Positions 40,066 to 52,732 of a DNA stretch of 64,000 nucleotides are shown here, piece after piece. Numbering within the stretch: position 1 is the first letter of the stretch; the number at the start of each line of letters is the position of its first letter. The notes beneath the pieces are model-generated. The model ran no database searches. It was not told the DNA's origin and was given only the letters and a program-made list of their open reading frames with translations. The stretch lies in NCBI RefSeq assembly GCF_021290965.1, contig NZ_JAJOYT010000002.1, positions 551,469 to 615,468 on the forward strand, read 5' to 3'. The DNA is from Rheinheimera faecalis (lineage in GTDB: Bacteria; Pseudomonadota; Gammaproteobacteria; Enterobacterales; Alteromonadaceae). Both the position numbers and the translations under genes were made by a program.

Positions 40066-41128
40066 TGACCAATCGCACTGTGTTAACGCCAGACGCCCTT
40101 CGTGCGCTGTTGGCGGAACGTATTCTTGTGTTAGATGGTGCTATGGGCACCATGATCCAGCAATATAAATTGCAGGAAGCAGATTATCGTGGCACTGAAT
40201 TTGCCGATTGGTCTACTGATCTGAAAGGCAATAACGATTTGCTGGTGCTGACTAAACCACAATTGATCCTGGATATTCATCGCCAGTACTTAGCTGCTGG
40301 TGCTGATATTCTGGAAACCAATAGCTTTAACGCCACGCCTATTGCTATGGCTGATTACGATATGTCGCATTTATCGGCCCGCATCAACCGCGAGTCAGCG
40401 GCTTTGGCGCGTCAGGCCTGTGATGAATACAGCACGCCGGACAAACCACGTTTTGTTGCAGGTGTATTAGGCCCAACCAACAGAACAGCTTCTATTTCAC
40501 CTGATGTGAACGACCCGGGTTACCGTAATGTCGACTTTGATACTTTAGTCAGCGCTTACTGTGAATCCACTGTGGCGCTGATTGAAGGTGGTGCTGACAT
40601 TATTATGCTGGAAACCATTTTTGATACCTTAAACGCCAAAGCCGCTGCTTTTGCTGTACTCAAAGTCTTTGATGAATTGGGGGTCAGCTTACCTGTGATG
40701 ATCTCAGGCACTATCACCGACGCCTCTGGTCGTACTTTGTCCGGCCAGACCACTGAAGCTTTTTACCATTCATTAGCTCATGTGCAACCGGTCAGCTTTG
40801 GTCTGAATTGCGCTTTAGGCCCGGATTTATTAAGGCCTTATGTCGAGACTTTGTCTGGTATTTCAGAGTGTTATGTCTCAGTGCATCCAAACGCCGGTTT
40901 ACCGAATGAATTTGGTGAATATGATTTAGGTGCAGTAGAGATGGCCAAAGAAATCGCCGACTGGGCAGAGCAGGGCTTTTTAAATATTGTCGGTGGTTGT
41001 TGTGGCACCACGCCTGAACATATTCGTGCTATCAGTGATGTGGTTGCAGGAAAGCCTGCACGTCAGCCGAAACAGAAAACGCATCAGTTTCATTTGTCTG
41101 GTTTAGAAGCTTTTGGTCTGGAGTGGTA

Positions 41129-41129
<1 letters not shown>
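40065..41129 (+). CDS. Methionine synthase, homocysteine-binding module (split MetH, N part)
   Basis: A 354-residue protein equal to module 1 of cobalamin-dependent methionine synthase (about residues 1-350 of E. coli MetH). It has the homocysteine/zinc site: Cys249 (GLNCALGPD), Cys312 and Cys313 ([12 protein letters not shown]), and the [12 protein letters not shown] start. In most gammaproteobacteria this module is fused to the folate, cobalamin and reactivation modules; here they are a separate gene. The stop TAA and the next ATG share a base (TAATG), so the two are made in equal amounts and probably work together. Confidence 0.92.
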
Positions 41130-43756
<2,627 letters not shown>

Positions 43757-43763
43757 TCAAGCC

Positions 43764-43793
43764 AAAGGGTCAGAGCCAAGGCTCTGACCCTTT
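43764..43793. repeat. REP-like palindrome after metH
   Basis: AAAGGGTCAGAGCC and GGCTCTGACCCTTT form a 14-bp perfect stem with an AA spacer between converging metH and PilZ genes. Nearly the same as the palindrome after rpoS; it could terminate both genes. Confidence 0.75.
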
Positions 43794-43795
43794 AC

Positions 43796-44491
43796 TCAAC
43801 TGGCGATGGCTGGGTCGACGATAAAACGTTGCAGCATTTTAGCGACCTGTCGCTCCGGCAATTCAAACTTAATACCTAAAGACAACTCCTGTAATTCAAG
43901 ATGGCAGTTCATAATTTCCCCAGGGATCTGAATACGCTCCTCTTCGCCTGGCACCAACAGCTCCATCATCACTGAAACCTTGCTGATTTGGCTGGCATCC
44001 GCATTCATCTTCATTGAAAAACGGCAACCACAAGGCGAAATATCAATAACAAAACCGTTATAAAGTGAAAAGGTTTCCGGCAAAGCTCCTTGTTCCAGCG
44101 GATTGACGTAAGCCGGAATAAAAGCACGGATCCGCTGCTTTGCCCGCAAGGATCGGTTTTCAATTTGCTGGGGGTATTCCAGAAACAGCAAGTGAACAGG
44201 GTGATGGGAGATAGTTTTAATCATGGCTCTAAAGGCAATACACTCACCTAAATCGCCTTCCAGCAGGCAACGCACAACCGTCATATTGCCTTCAATAAAC
44301 ACATCCTTGTAGCCGCCATCGACCACTTGTTGAGGCAGTTTAAGCACCAGATAGCGGTTTTTCTCATAGCCGACCAACGAAGTGCGTACTCTCAAGCTAC
44401 TGGGTTGTGAGAACTGTAAGTCCACCAGCGAGCCAGGATGCAAATGACGGATTTTTTCATGCACTACGGGTGAAAGTAACGACTGTTCCAT
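43796..44491 (-). CDS. PilZ domain protein (YcgR-like), c-di-GMP binding
   Basis: A 231-residue protein with an N-terminal YcgR-type domain (about 15-110: HPGSLVDLQF, LVLKLPQQV) and a C-terminal PilZ domain. The c-di-GMP motifs are seen: RxxxR in RAKQRIR (residues around 118-124) and DxSxxG in VIDISPCGCRF. Such proteins slow the flagellar motor or otherwise act as c-di-GMP effectors. A GGDEF protein is coded at 56.1 kb, but no direct link is shown. AAGG lies before ATG 44491. Confidence 0.87.
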   Translation of the reverse strand: MEQSLLSPVVHEKIRHLHPGSLVDLQFSQPSSLRVRTSLVGYEKNRYLVLKLPQQVVDGGYKDVFIEGNMTVVRCLLEGDLGECIAFRAMIKTISHHPVHLLFLEYPQQIENRSLRAKQRIRAFIPAYVNPLEQGALPETFSLYNGFVIDISPCGCRFSMKMNADASQISKVSVMMELLVPGEEERIQIPGEIMNCHLELQELSLGIKFELPERQVAKMLQRFIVDPAIAS

Positions 44492-44689
44492 CGAGAGTCA
44501 CCTTTGTTTGTTATTTGAACAAAACAGTAGCTTTGATTAATAGTGCAAATATGATAAAAGTGCAAAGTTATTTTCTGCTTTTGGTACTAAATTTACTATT
44601 TTACCAAAGGGTGAAAAAATGGGATGAAAGGGGAGGGAGAAAATAGAATAGCCGATAAATATGCCCTATAGTTTAGCTATGAAAGATTG

Positions 44690-45871
44690 ATGCAGATGAT
44701 GAATATGAAATACTTTCTGAACATCTGTGTAGCTGTGCTTTTAACTGCATGTCAGCAAAACAATAGCCCAACTACTGCCCCTGACACCTTGTGGAATGAT
44801 GACTTATTTCAGCCAGTGGCTGAGGTTGTGGAATCACCAGAGCAAATTTTTGCCTTACCTGATCAGGTTAAAATGGAAATCCGGTCTTTGACTCGATCTT
44901 CAGATTCTGCACGGGAGAAAACCGATGCATTGCTGACTTATTTGTTTTCAAAAAAAGGCACCAACTTGTTGTATCAAAATGATGCGACTTTAACTGCAGC
45001 TGAGACTCTGGCGGCCAGACAGGCAAATTGTTTGTCTTTGACCATATTGTCTTATAGCCTGGCACAGGAGTTAGATCTGTATGTGGAATTCAGAGATATT
45101 AAGATTCCTGAATACTGGACTCAGAATAATGGCCAGAGTTTATTAAATGGTCATGTAAATTTGAATGTTGTGGGTGGTAAAAACGTCAAAACTAATGGCA
45201 ATGTAGATTACAGCGTGTTTAGTTATGTCATTGATTTCGGAGTGCAAAGTAATAAAAGTCATTTTCCCTCTGTTGCGCTAAAACAGAGTCAGGTGATTGC
45301 CATGTTCTATAACAACAAAGCTGCGGAAGCTATGGTCTATGGCAAAGATGATTTGTCATATACCTACTTAAAAGCGGCCATTAAAGCGGACCCTTTAGCC
45401 GCGGAGAACTGGAATAATCTTGCCGTGTTATACCGGAAAAAACAGCAGTTTGAGCTGGCCGAAAAAGCCTATTTACTCTCAGGTCGATTGGATCCGGAAC
45501 AACTGAATTCCAAAGCGAATTTAGCGCTACTTTATGAAGCGACAGGACAAACAGAAAAGGCTGAACAATTAAAACGTCTGGTCGATTCAAAACGGAATCA
45601 AAACCCCTATTACCACATTATGTTAGGCGATGAATCTTTCGCCTCTGGCGACGTGCAGACTGCTATCGAGCATTACAGAAAAAGTCTGGCCCTGGATAAA
45701 AAGTCAGCAGAGGCGTTATTTGGGCTGGCCAAAGCTCACTTGTCGCTTGGAATGACAGATAAAGCAGAGCAGTATTTACGCTCTGCCGCGCGGTCAGCTC
45801 CAAACAGGTCTGAACGTGATCGCTATCAGGGTAAACTAGATCGATTGATGACTGCAGTGGTTCAGCATTAA
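44690..45871 (+). CDS. Lipoprotein with transglutaminase-like domain and TPR repeats
   Basis: A protein of about 393 residues. The N-terminus has a lipobox (LLTACQQ), so it is probably an outer- or inner-membrane lipoprotein. Residues about 85-200 resemble a transglutaminase-like core (RQANCLSLTILSYSLAQEL with candidate Cys, LLNGHVNLNV with candidate His). The C-terminal half has about four tetratricopeptide repeats (AENWNNLAVLYRKKQQFELAEKAYLLSGRLDP, AEALFGLAKAHLSLGMTDKAEQYLRSA). Several Met codons cluster at the start (44690, 44696, 44699, 44705); the exact start is unsure. Followed 13 bp later by an M28 peptidase gene, likely the same operon. Function unknown. Confidence 0.75.
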   Translation: MQMMNMKYFLNICVAVLLTACQQNNSPTTAPDTLWNDDLFQPVAEVVESPEQIFALPDQVKMEIRSLTRSSDSAREKTDALLTYLFSKKGTNLLYQNDATLTAAETLAARQANCLSLTILSYSLAQELDLYVEFRDIKIPEYWTQNNGQSLLNGHVNLNVVGGKNVKTNGNVDYSVFSYVIDFGVQSNKSHFPSVALKQSQVIAMFYNNKAAEAMVYGKDDLSYTYLKAAIKADPLAAENWNNLAVLYRKKQQFELAEKAYLLSGRLDPEQLNSKANLALLYEATGQTEKAEQLKRLVDSKRNQNPYYHIMLGDESFASGDVQTAIEHYRKSLALDKKSAEALFGLAKAHLSLGMTDKAEQYLRSAARSAPNRSERDRYQGKLDRLMTAVVQH

Positions 45872-45884
45872 GAGGTAAATCGCA

Positions 45885-46823
45885 GTGCCTAAGTTTTATT
45901 CTATTACGCTCTGTGCACTGCTGTTTTTCCTTCAGGTTTTGAGTTTTAACCTAAAAGCGAATTCAGCCTTATTGCATGATATCCAGCAATTGTCAGATGA
46001 ACCTATGGCAGGGCGTAAAACTGCACAGCCAGGTGCTGAGTTGGCGCGTCAGTATATAGGACAGCGCTTTGCTGATTTGGGCTTAGTGGCGTTACAGCCA
46101 GATTTTCAGCATCCTTTTGACTACAGCATAGGTTTTGTCGACAAGCTAGGTGTGAATCTGATCGCGGCATTAAAAGGCTGCAACAACGCTGACCGTTACA
46201 TAGTGATGACGGCACATTATGATCATTTAGGCACTATAGCCGGCAAGGTCTACAATGGTGCGGACGACAATGCATCTGGTGTAGCCACTATGCTGGCTTT
46301 AGCTGCACTGATAAAAACTCAGCCTTGTCCTTCATACAGCTATCTTTTTATTGCTACCGACGCCGAAGAATCCGGTCTTCATGGTGCTAAAGCTTTTGTC
46401 GCTGAACCACCAGTACCACTGCAGCAGCTGATACTGAATATTAATCTGGATATGCTCAGCCGCGGCGAGCGGGCGAATCACTTGTATCTGTATGGCGCTC
46501 ATTCTTTACCTGGGGTGACGGATTATCTGAATGCCGGGGATTTTTCAGTGAATTTAAAACTAAGGCACAGAGGCAAAGGGCTAAGAGGGCAAAACCGGTT
46601 AGACTGGGCTAATGCCAGCGATCACGCACCTTTTCGCCGGGCCGGTATCCCGTATTTGTTTTTTGGTGTAGATACCCATACTCACTACCATACACCACAG
46701 GATGACTGGCAGAATATAGATCCTGCTTATCTGCAGCGGATGTTTGAGAGTCTGAGTTCTATTGTATTGTGGCTGGATCAACAGCCGCCAGAATGGTATC
46801 AGGCGGCGCGAAAACCTGGATAA
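45885..46823 (+). CDS. M28 family zinc peptidase, secreted
   Basis: A 312-residue aminopeptidase-like protein with a signal peptide (hydrophobic 7-22). The M28 zinc ligands are present: TAHYDHLG, NGADDNASG, AEESGLHG, NLDMLSRG and HTHYHTPQDDW. The domain matches periplasmic or secreted aminopeptidases; the exact substrate is not clear. Start is GTG 45885 with AGAGG ten bases before. It follows the TPR lipoprotein gene closely, and converges with the OsmC-pirin gene with 18 bp between them. Confidence 0.87.
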   Translation: MPKFYSITLCALLFFLQVLSFNLKANSALLHDIQQLSDEPMAGRKTAQPGAELARQYIGQRFADLGLVALQPDFQHPFDYSIGFVDKLGVNLIAALKGCNNADRYIVMTAHYDHLGTIAGKVYNGADDNASGVATMLALAALIKTQPCPSYSYLFIATDAEESGLHGAKAFVAEPPVPLQQLILNINLDMLSRGERANHLYLYGAHSLPGVTDYLNAGDFSVNLKLRHRGKGLRGQNRLDWANASDHAPFRRAGIPYLFFGVDTHTHYHTPQDDWQNIDPAYLQRMFESLSSIVLWLDQQPPEWYQAARKPG

Positions 46824-46841
46824 TCTGCTTTGGGTTTCAGA

Positions 46842-48110
46842 TCATGGAGCTGGGATCCACTCTGGATCATCAGTTAGTCGAGGGAAATTGCCGCTGTTCC
46901 AGTCTGCTTTGGCTTGCACTAAACGTTCTGGGTTTCTGGCGACAAAATTCCAACTGAGCAGTACTGGGTCTGGCACTTCATCGCCACCTAATACCATCAA
47001 ATGCGCGCCGTCATCGCCAGCAACTACTGTTAAATCATCTGTCATCACCAGCATTTGTCCTGCGGTTAATACAGGCTGTTTTAACGACCCTTTGGCCAGA
47101 TAAATTGCCAGTTGCTGTTCAGATTTAGGTAAAGCCAAGCTGGCGCACGGATCCAGTTTCAGCTCAGCATAACAGCAGCGGGATGGAAAGCTCACCACTG
47201 AAGTCTGAGAAAAATATTCACCTAACAATACCCGGATTTCACTGCCAGGCACCTGGAATGCAGGAAACAAGGCCGCTGGGTAATGTTGAAAGGATGGCTC
47301 TGATTCGGCTTCATCTTCAGGTAAAACTAACCAGATTTGCATGCCTTCAACCTGGACTTGTCCCTCCCGGATATCGGCTGGAATACGTTCTGAATGCGCT
47401 ATACCGCTACCTGCACGCATCAGGTTAATAGCACCGGGCTCAATCAATTGGTGGGTACCTAGCGTGTCACTGTGTAACATAGCGCCGGAAAATAAATAGG
47501 TGACGGTAGCAAGGCCAATATGCGGATGCTGACGCACATCACCTTCAGTGTTGCCTGCAGCAAAAGTAGCGGGGCCCATATGATCAACAAAAATAAAGGG
47601 ACCAACACGGCGCTGTGCTTTGGCTGGTAATAGTCTTTTGATCATAAAACCAATATCACGGGCCTGCGGCTGAATAATCAAAGGCTCGCTGTTTTCAGCT
47701 GACACTGGTTCAGCTTTGAGGCTGGTATGCACCTGTACTTCGGTTTGCGTCATTAATTTATGGATAGGGCATTTGTCTGCAATAGCCAGTAACTGCTCAC
47801 GCTGCTCTGCCGTTAAATCACCTATCAGTTCCAGACTGACATGCAGCTGATACAAACCTTTGCCTTCGGCGCTGTCATCCCGGCTGATTTCTACTTTGAC
47901 TTCCTGTAGCGGGATATTTTTGCGTTTGGCAAACAACTGCAAGGTCATGGCTTTACAAGTAGCTACTGCAGCGTCAAATAAATCATGTGGATCTGGCCCT
48001 GTATCAGTTCCTCCTGCAGCTTCGGTCAAATCGGCATTAATCTGATGGCTATGAATTTGGATGGTCTGTCGTAATTGACCCGGCGTATGTTGGCTGACGG
48101 TGATGGTCAT
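46842..48110 (-). CDS. OsmC-pirin fusion protein
   Basis: A 422-residue two-domain protein. Residues 1-135 are an OsmC/Ohr-like peroxide-reducing domain with the two redox cysteines Cys52 (VATCKAM) and Cys114 (DKCPIHKL). Residues 150-422 are a pirin-type bicupin with the metal ligands His195 and His197 (RQHPHIG), His239 and Glu241 (GSGIAHSE). OsmC reduces organic hydroperoxides; pirins are iron-binding proteins, some with quercetinase activity. The fusion suggests redox or electrophile defence. It starts 59 bp after the photolyase operon ends and reads the same way, so it may belong to the same transcription unit. AAGGA precedes ATG 48110. Confidence 0.87.
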   Translation of the reverse strand: MTITVSQHTPGQLRQTIQIHSHQINADLTEAAGGTDTGPDPHDLFDAAVATCKAMTLQLFAKRKNIPLQEVKVEISRDDSAEGKGLYQLHVSLELIGDLTAEQREQLLAIADKCPIHKLMTQTEVQVHTSLKAEPVSAENSEPLIIQPQARDIGFMIKRLLPAKAQRRVGPFIFVDHMGPATFAAGNTEGDVRQHPHIGLATVTYLFSGAMLHSDTLGTHQLIEPGAINLMRAGSGIAHSERIPADIREGQVQVEGMQIWLVLPEDEAESEPSFQHYPAALFPAFQVPGSEIRVLLGEYFSQTSVVSFPSRCCYAELKLDPCASLALPKSEQQLAIYLAKGSLKQPVLTAGQMLVMTDDLTVVAGDDGAHLMVLGGDEVPDPVLLSWNFVARNPERLVQAKADWNSGNFPRLTDDPEWIPAP

Positions 48111-48169
48111 AAATAAATCCTTTTTGGCTTCAGTGCATTTAGCATAACTTAAATAGACCTTTCAGTGCT

Positions 48170-49687
48170 TTATTCGTTCAGATCCAAGCTCAATTGAACT
48201 GCTGAGCTTGCTGCTTTAGCACTGCGCCTTGATGGTCTTTTTCTACTGGCATGGCGCTGTACAACCTGACGTTTTTGCTCGCGCCACCACTGTGGGTCTT
48301 GCTGTTGTTTACATTCAGTCAGGCGCTGTTTAGCCAGTCGCATCGCCTGCTGCAGATCTACCACAGGCATAGGGTAATCTCTGCCCAACACACAGCCATA
48401 CTGGCGCTGCAACGACAATGGCATGAGCCAGGGCTGGTGCAGCCAGCTATCGGGTAACAAACGCAGTTCAGGGCACCAACGCCTGATAAAGTGCCCTTGA
48501 GGATCCTTTTGTTGGCTTTGTAACACTGGGTTGTAGATCCGGTTTGGATTAATGCCGGTAGTGCCGGCCTGCATCTGAATTTGTGGATAATGAATACCTG
48601 GCTCGTAGTCGACAAAACACTGTGCCAGATGCAAAGCCACAGGCCGCCAGTCCAGCCATAAGTGATAACAGGCAAAAGCCACTAACATAGCGCGAGCACG
48701 GAAATGCAGCCAGCCTGTGGCCAGTAAACTGCGCATACAAGCATCAATCAGTGGATAGCCGGTGTAGCCATGAGCCCAGGCCCAAAACCAGTCGGTATTA
48801 AAATCTTGCTTACGCAAACGGGCATAACCCGGATGCAGGGCTTCGGTTTCAATCAGCGGATCGGATTCCAGCTTCTGGATAAAATGACAATGCCAACGCA
48901 ATCTGCTGTAAAACGAAGATAAGCCAAAACTTAAGGCAGGTTGTTGCTTGATGTTGCGCAAAGTCTGTTGCTGTAAAGCTCTTAAACTCAATTGGCCATA
49001 CGCCAGATAAGGGCTCAGGCGTGAGCTGCTGTGCTGGGCTTTATCAGGCAATGAAATGTGCCGACTGTAGTCTTTGGCTCTGTAATTAAAAAAGCTTTGT
49101 ACTGTATCTGGCAGAGCAAAAGCAGTCTGAGCTGAGCTGCAAGGTGATAAATCCAAAGCTCTGTGTGGCCTGAAAGGTTGTAGCGGCTGACGACCATGGC
49201 AGATAAAAGGCAAAGCTGCTGGTTTTTGGTACAAAGCGCCTGATAAATACAAATCCGCTTGTTCAGCCCACAAGTCGCGGTCTTTTAAAGCCCGAAATAC
49301 AGCATGTTGTTGGTATTGCCGCCATGGGATGGCCAGCTCTTTCAACAGATGTTTTACCGCCAGATCACGCTGGAAAGTCCACAAATTGCCGGTTTCCTCA
49401 TGGCTGAGGACCTGGGTGATCGGAAACTCCTGACACAGCTGTCGGATCACTTGAGTGGCAGGGCCTTTGATCACCAACAAGGGCTGCCCTAAGGCTGTGA
49501 GTTGTTGGTCCAGCAGCTGTAGGCTTTGTTCGATAAAAAGCCATTGTCGCACTGAGGTATCAGGCTGTTGCCAATAATCAGGTTCAATAATATACATAGG
49601 CAATACAGCACCTTGCCGTGCCGCTTCAGCCAAAGGGCCGTGGTCATCAAGGCGTAAATCACGCTTAAACCAGACCAGACTGATCAT
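48170..49687 (-). CDS. Cryptochrome/photolyase family protein
   Basis: A 505-residue FAD-dependent photolyase/cryptochrome. The N-terminal antenna domain begins [19 protein letters not shown]; the FAD-binding C-terminal domain has [54 protein letters not shown] and the [10 protein letters not shown] segment. The C-terminal tail is basic. Which lesion it repairs (CPD or other), or whether it is a signalling cryptochrome, cannot be set by eye. ATG 49687 overlaps the stop of the CRY-DASH gene by 4 bp (ATGA). Last of three photolyase-type genes in a row. Confidence 0.87.
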   Translation of the reverse strand: MISLVWFKRDLRLDDHGPLAEAARQGAVLPMYIIEPDYWQQPDTSVRQWLFIEQSLQLLDQQLTALGQPLLVIKGPATQVIRQLCQEFPITQVLSHEETGNLWTFQRDLAVKHLLKELAIPWRQYQQHAVFRALKDRDLWAEQADLYLSGALYQKPAALPFICHGRQPLQPFRPHRALDLSPCSSAQTAFALPDTVQSFFNYRAKDYSRHISLPDKAQHSSSRLSPYLAYGQLSLRALQQQTLRNIKQQPALSFGLSSFYSRLRWHCHFIQKLESDPLIETEALHPGYARLRKQDFNTDWFWAWAHGYTGYPLIDACMRSLLATGWLHFRARAMLVAFACYHLWLDWRPVALHLAQCFVDYEPGIHYPQIQMQAGTTGINPNRIYNPVLQSQQKDPQGHFIRRWCPELRLLPDSWLHQPWLMPLSLQRQYGCVLGRDYPMPVVDLQQAMRLAKQRLTECKQQQDPQWWREQKRQVVQRHASRKRPSRRSAKAASSAVQLSLDLNE

Positions 49688-51027
49688 GTTTTTGTCTTCA
49701 ATTGCTGCAGAAAAGGCCGCCAAAAATCCTGCACAGGCACTTGAGCTTCAGGTAGATGCACTAAGGCGCCAACTGCCGTTTTTTCCGGTAGCCAGCGACG
49801 AACAAAGTCACCTTGTGCATCGTGGGTTAAGGCTTGTTTGATTTGGTTAAACTGCCGGGCACCACTATTACCAACCCCAGCTATATAAGCCCAGTTACAC
49901 CAGTTGCTGGCACAATCATAATCGAGCAAATGCTGCTCAAAAAAAGCAGCCCCTAAGCGCCAGTCTTGCTGTAACTCAAAAATCAGATAACTGGCGACAT
50001 TTTGTCGACCCCGGTTTGACATCCAGCCTGTGTGCAGCAGCATTTTGATATTGGCATCGACAAAAGGCAGACCAGTTTTTCCCTGGCACCAGAGGCCAAA
50101 GCGTTGATCAGGAACTGGTGCAGAGAAATCCAGCGGCGGACGAAAGGCATTTTTACTAAACCAGGCACTGCTGTGCTGTCGCATCTGCCAGCGAAAATAC
50201 TCCCGCCATAACAGCTCAAAGCGGATCCAGTAGGTTGATTCGTTGGCGATCTGTTGCTGCTCAAAATCCAATACCTGCTGCCAGGCATAACAAGCGGATA
50301 AGCAACCATTGGCCAAATAAAAGGACCATAAACTGCTGTTCCATTCGCCATCTAAGGCATCGCGGCTTTGTTTGTAGTGGCGAACTGCTTGTTGTTGCCA
50401 GATAAACTGTATCAGTCGCTCTAATGCAGCAGCTTCGTTAAGAAGAGCAGCAGATGGATTGTGATACCGGCTGATAAAGTTGGTCGTTGCTGCATCCAAA
50501 GCCTGTTCAGGTACGCCATAAAACTGCGAAAAAACAGCATAAGACTGTGGCTGCTGCACCCAAAGCTCTGGTTCGTGTTCTCGTCTGAAAGCAGAGAAGC
50601 TTTTTGGCAAAGTTACCAAATCCGGCCTTAACTGGTGTTGCAACAAGCTATTGATATCATACAGCTCTAGTTTCAAACCTGTGCGCTGCAGTTGCTGGTA
50701 CTGCTCTGGCGCTGTGGGTTCTGCTGCGATTAAACTTTGTGCCTGATACTGCTGTGCCAGCTGTTGCAGGCACTCGGACGTGTTGCCTATGCGAAGATGC
50801 AGCACCAACTGTTTTTGCTGCCATTGCTTTTGCCAGTCCAGCAGTAGTTTAAGTTGAGCCTGCAAACGCGGCAGGCTGGCGCGTTGTATGCCGTATTGCG
50901 TAGTTAAATATTCGGCAGGGTCCAACACCAGAACTGCTATCAGTTGATCAACATCCGCTTGTTCTGACAGCAGCAGGTTATCGTGCCAACGCATGGCTTG
51001 ATTAAACAGCACCAAAGCGCGTTTCAT
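49684..51027 (-). CDS. DASH-type cryptochrome / photolyase
   Basis: A 447-residue CRY-DASH-like protein; DASH proteins repair CPDs in ssDNA or act as blue-light signals. Typical segments: [17 protein letters not shown] at the N-terminus (in place of the photolyase VWFRRDLR), [62 protein letters not shown] and [19 protein letters not shown], the DASH signature. Overlaps both neighbours by 4 bp (ATGA). Confidence 0.9.
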   Translation of the reverse strand: MKRALVLFNQAMRWHDNLLLSEQADVDQLIAVLVLDPAEYLTTQYGIQRASLPRLQAQLKLLLDWQKQWQQKQLVLHLRIGNTSECLQQLAQQYQAQSLIAAEPTAPEQYQQLQRTGLKLELYDINSLLQHQLRPDLVTLPKSFSAFRREHEPELWVQQPQSYAVFSQFYGVPEQALDAATTNFISRYHNPSAALLNEAAALERLIQFIWQQQAVRHYKQSRDALDGEWNSSLWSFYLANGCLSACYAWQQVLDFEQQQIANESTYWIRFELLWREYFRWQMRQHSSAWFSKNAFRPPLDFSAPVPDQRFGLWCQGKTGLPFVDANIKMLLHTGWMSNRGRQNVASYLIFELQQDWRLGAAFFEQHLLDYDCASNWCNWAYIAGVGNSGARQFNQIKQALTHDAQGDFVRRWLPEKTAVGALVHLPEAQVPVQDFWRPFLQQLKTKT

Positions 51028-52547
51028 AGCTGCTCCAGATGGAGCAGCAACGCTTGCGCTTTTTCTGTGATTTGCGCACGCTCGTCATCCGATTTACGGA
51101 ACCAGTTCTGATAACTCAACTGCATTCTGGCATTGCCGGACAGCTGAGCCTGATTACGTTCGAGAAAATTCCAGTACAAAGCGTTAAAAGGGCAGGCTGT
51201 GGGGCTGATGGTTTCAGCAACATCGTAAGCACAACTTTTGCAGTAGTTGCTCATACGCTGAATGTATTTACCGCTGGCTGCATAAGGTTTGGATGCCAGT
51301 ACACCTTCATCGGCAAATAACGCCATGCCGAGTGTATTTGGTAGTTCCACCCACTCGTAGGCATCAGCATAAACCGCCAGATACCAATCGCAGATTTCTT
51401 CGACGGACAAGCCTGCCAACAAGGCAAAATTACCTGTGATCATTAAGCGCTGAATATGGTGCGAATAAGCATGAACAATGGTATGGCTGATGGCTTGTTG
51501 CATACAGCGCATTTTGGTTTCGCCCGTCCAGTAATAGGACGGCAAAGCGGTATTGGCCTTTAGAAAATTACGCTCTTTGTACTCTGGCATCAGTAACCAG
51601 TACAAACCCCGAACATATTCGCGCCAGCCAATCAATTGGCGAATAAAACCTTCGGCAGCGTTTAGTGGCACTTTGCCTTCTTTATACGCCAGCTCCACTT
51701 TTTGGCAGACCCAGCGCACATCCAACAAGCCGCAGTTTAAATACATAGAACAAATACTGTGAAAAAGATGAGGCTCGTTCAGTTGCATTGCATCCTGGTA
51801 ATCACCAAAGAGTGGCAATTGATGCTCAACAAAATGTAAAAACGCCTGCCGTGCTTGTTTACCTGTCACTGCATAACTGAAACAGTCGGCATTGCCCATG
51901 TTAGTGGCAAACTGCTGTTTCACTAAAGCTATGACTTGACTGGTTATTTCGTCGGGTTCGAACTTGAGGATTTCTGGTAACTGCTGTTTAGCCGGCATGG
52001 CTTTTCTGTTACTGGCATCGAAATTCCACTGCCCACCTACAGGTGCTCCGTCTTGCATTAAAAGACCCGTATAGCGGCGCATTTCACGGTAGAAATACTC
52101 CATCCGATACTGTTTCCGACCTTGAGCCCAGTGCTGAAACATGGCTTTGCTGGCAATAAACCTGTCATCTTCCAGCATCAGCAGTGGACGCTGAAACTGT
52201 TGCTGCCAGCCTAAAATTTCCTGCTCCAACCTGTATTCGCCGCACTCGGTGATACAAATTTGGTCCAGCTCCGGATGGCGTGAAAGTTCTATAGCGACGG
52301 CTTCAGTCAGGCTACTTACTTTCTGCTGGTAATCGATATAACTGACCTGGATCCCCTGTTGCTGCAGTACAGCAGCAAAATGGCGCATTGCACTGAAGAT
52401 TAAAATGATTTTTTGTTTATGATGAGGGGTATAGCTGGCCTCGCTGGCCACTTCAGCCATTAAGACTCTGTCTTGAGGTTGCACGTCGCGTAAGGATGAC
52501 AGAGCAGGACTGAGCTGATCACCTAATACCAGAATTAACTTTGCCAT
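51024..52547 (-). CDS. Iron-sulfur bacterial cryptochrome/photolyase (FeS-BCP type, (6-4)-photolyase-like)
   Basis: A 507-residue protein of the FeS-BCP/prokaryotic (6-4) photolyase family (like Agrobacterium PhrB). The four Fe4S4-cluster cysteines are visible at Cys348 (KMRCMQ), Cys436, Cys439 (YCKSCAYD) and Cys452 (TACPFN), with the family's MEYFYREMRR, QFFxxIIGWRE-like GFIRQLIGWREYVRG and SHHIQRLMITGNFALLAGL segments. First gene of a three-gene operon, 4-bp overlap with CRY-DASH. A 185-bp region separates it from the divergent DUF2796 gene. Confidence 0.92.
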   Translation of the reverse strand: MAKLILVLGDQLSPALSSLRDVQPQDRVLMAEVASEASYTPHHKQKIILIFSAMRHFAAVLQQQGIQVSYIDYQQKVSSLTEAVAIELSRHPELDQICITECGEYRLEQEILGWQQQFQRPLLMLEDDRFIASKAMFQHWAQGRKQYRMEYFYREMRRYTGLLMQDGAPVGGQWNFDASNRKAMPAKQQLPEILKFEPDEITSQVIALVKQQFATNMGNADCFSYAVTGKQARQAFLHFVEHQLPLFGDYQDAMQLNEPHLFHSICSMYLNCGLLDVRWVCQKVELAYKEGKVPLNAAEGFIRQLIGWREYVRGLYWLLMPEYKERNFLKANTALPSYYWTGETKMRCMQQAISHTIVHAYSHHIQRLMITGNFALLAGLSVEEICDWYLAVYADAYEWVELPNTLGMALFADEGVLASKPYAASGKYIQRMSNYCKSCAYDVAETISPTACPFNALYWNFLERNQAQLSGNARMQLSYQNWFRKSDDERAQITEKAQALLLHLEQL

Positions 52548-52689
52548 CTCGGATTACCATTATTTTGTTTTTTGATACGGCTGTGCTGGTGGAATAGATC
52601 AGTAACATTGCGAAAGCTGCCATACAGTTGGATTAACAAAAAATTGCGGTAAAAGGTGAAATCAAACCCTATATATTGCTGGAGCAGGG

Positions 52690-52701
52690 GTTATGATAAG
52701 G
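52690..52701 (+). promoter_or_regulatory. Candidate operator upstream of the DUF2796 gene
   Basis: GTTATGATAAGG. A one-base variant (GTTATGATACGG, minus strand) lies at 53962-53973 in the divergent region of the DUF3299 and ABC genes. Resembles the Zur half-site GTTATA, but no full Zur palindrome is seen. Confidence 0.35.
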
Positions 52702-52732
52702 AAGAATTTTTATTTTGGAGTGGTGGCTTGTT

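Noticed and set aside
52548..52732. A possible LexA site upstream of the photolyase operon
   Set aside because: Words such as CATACAG and CTGTGC occur, but none fits CTGT-N8-ACAG.
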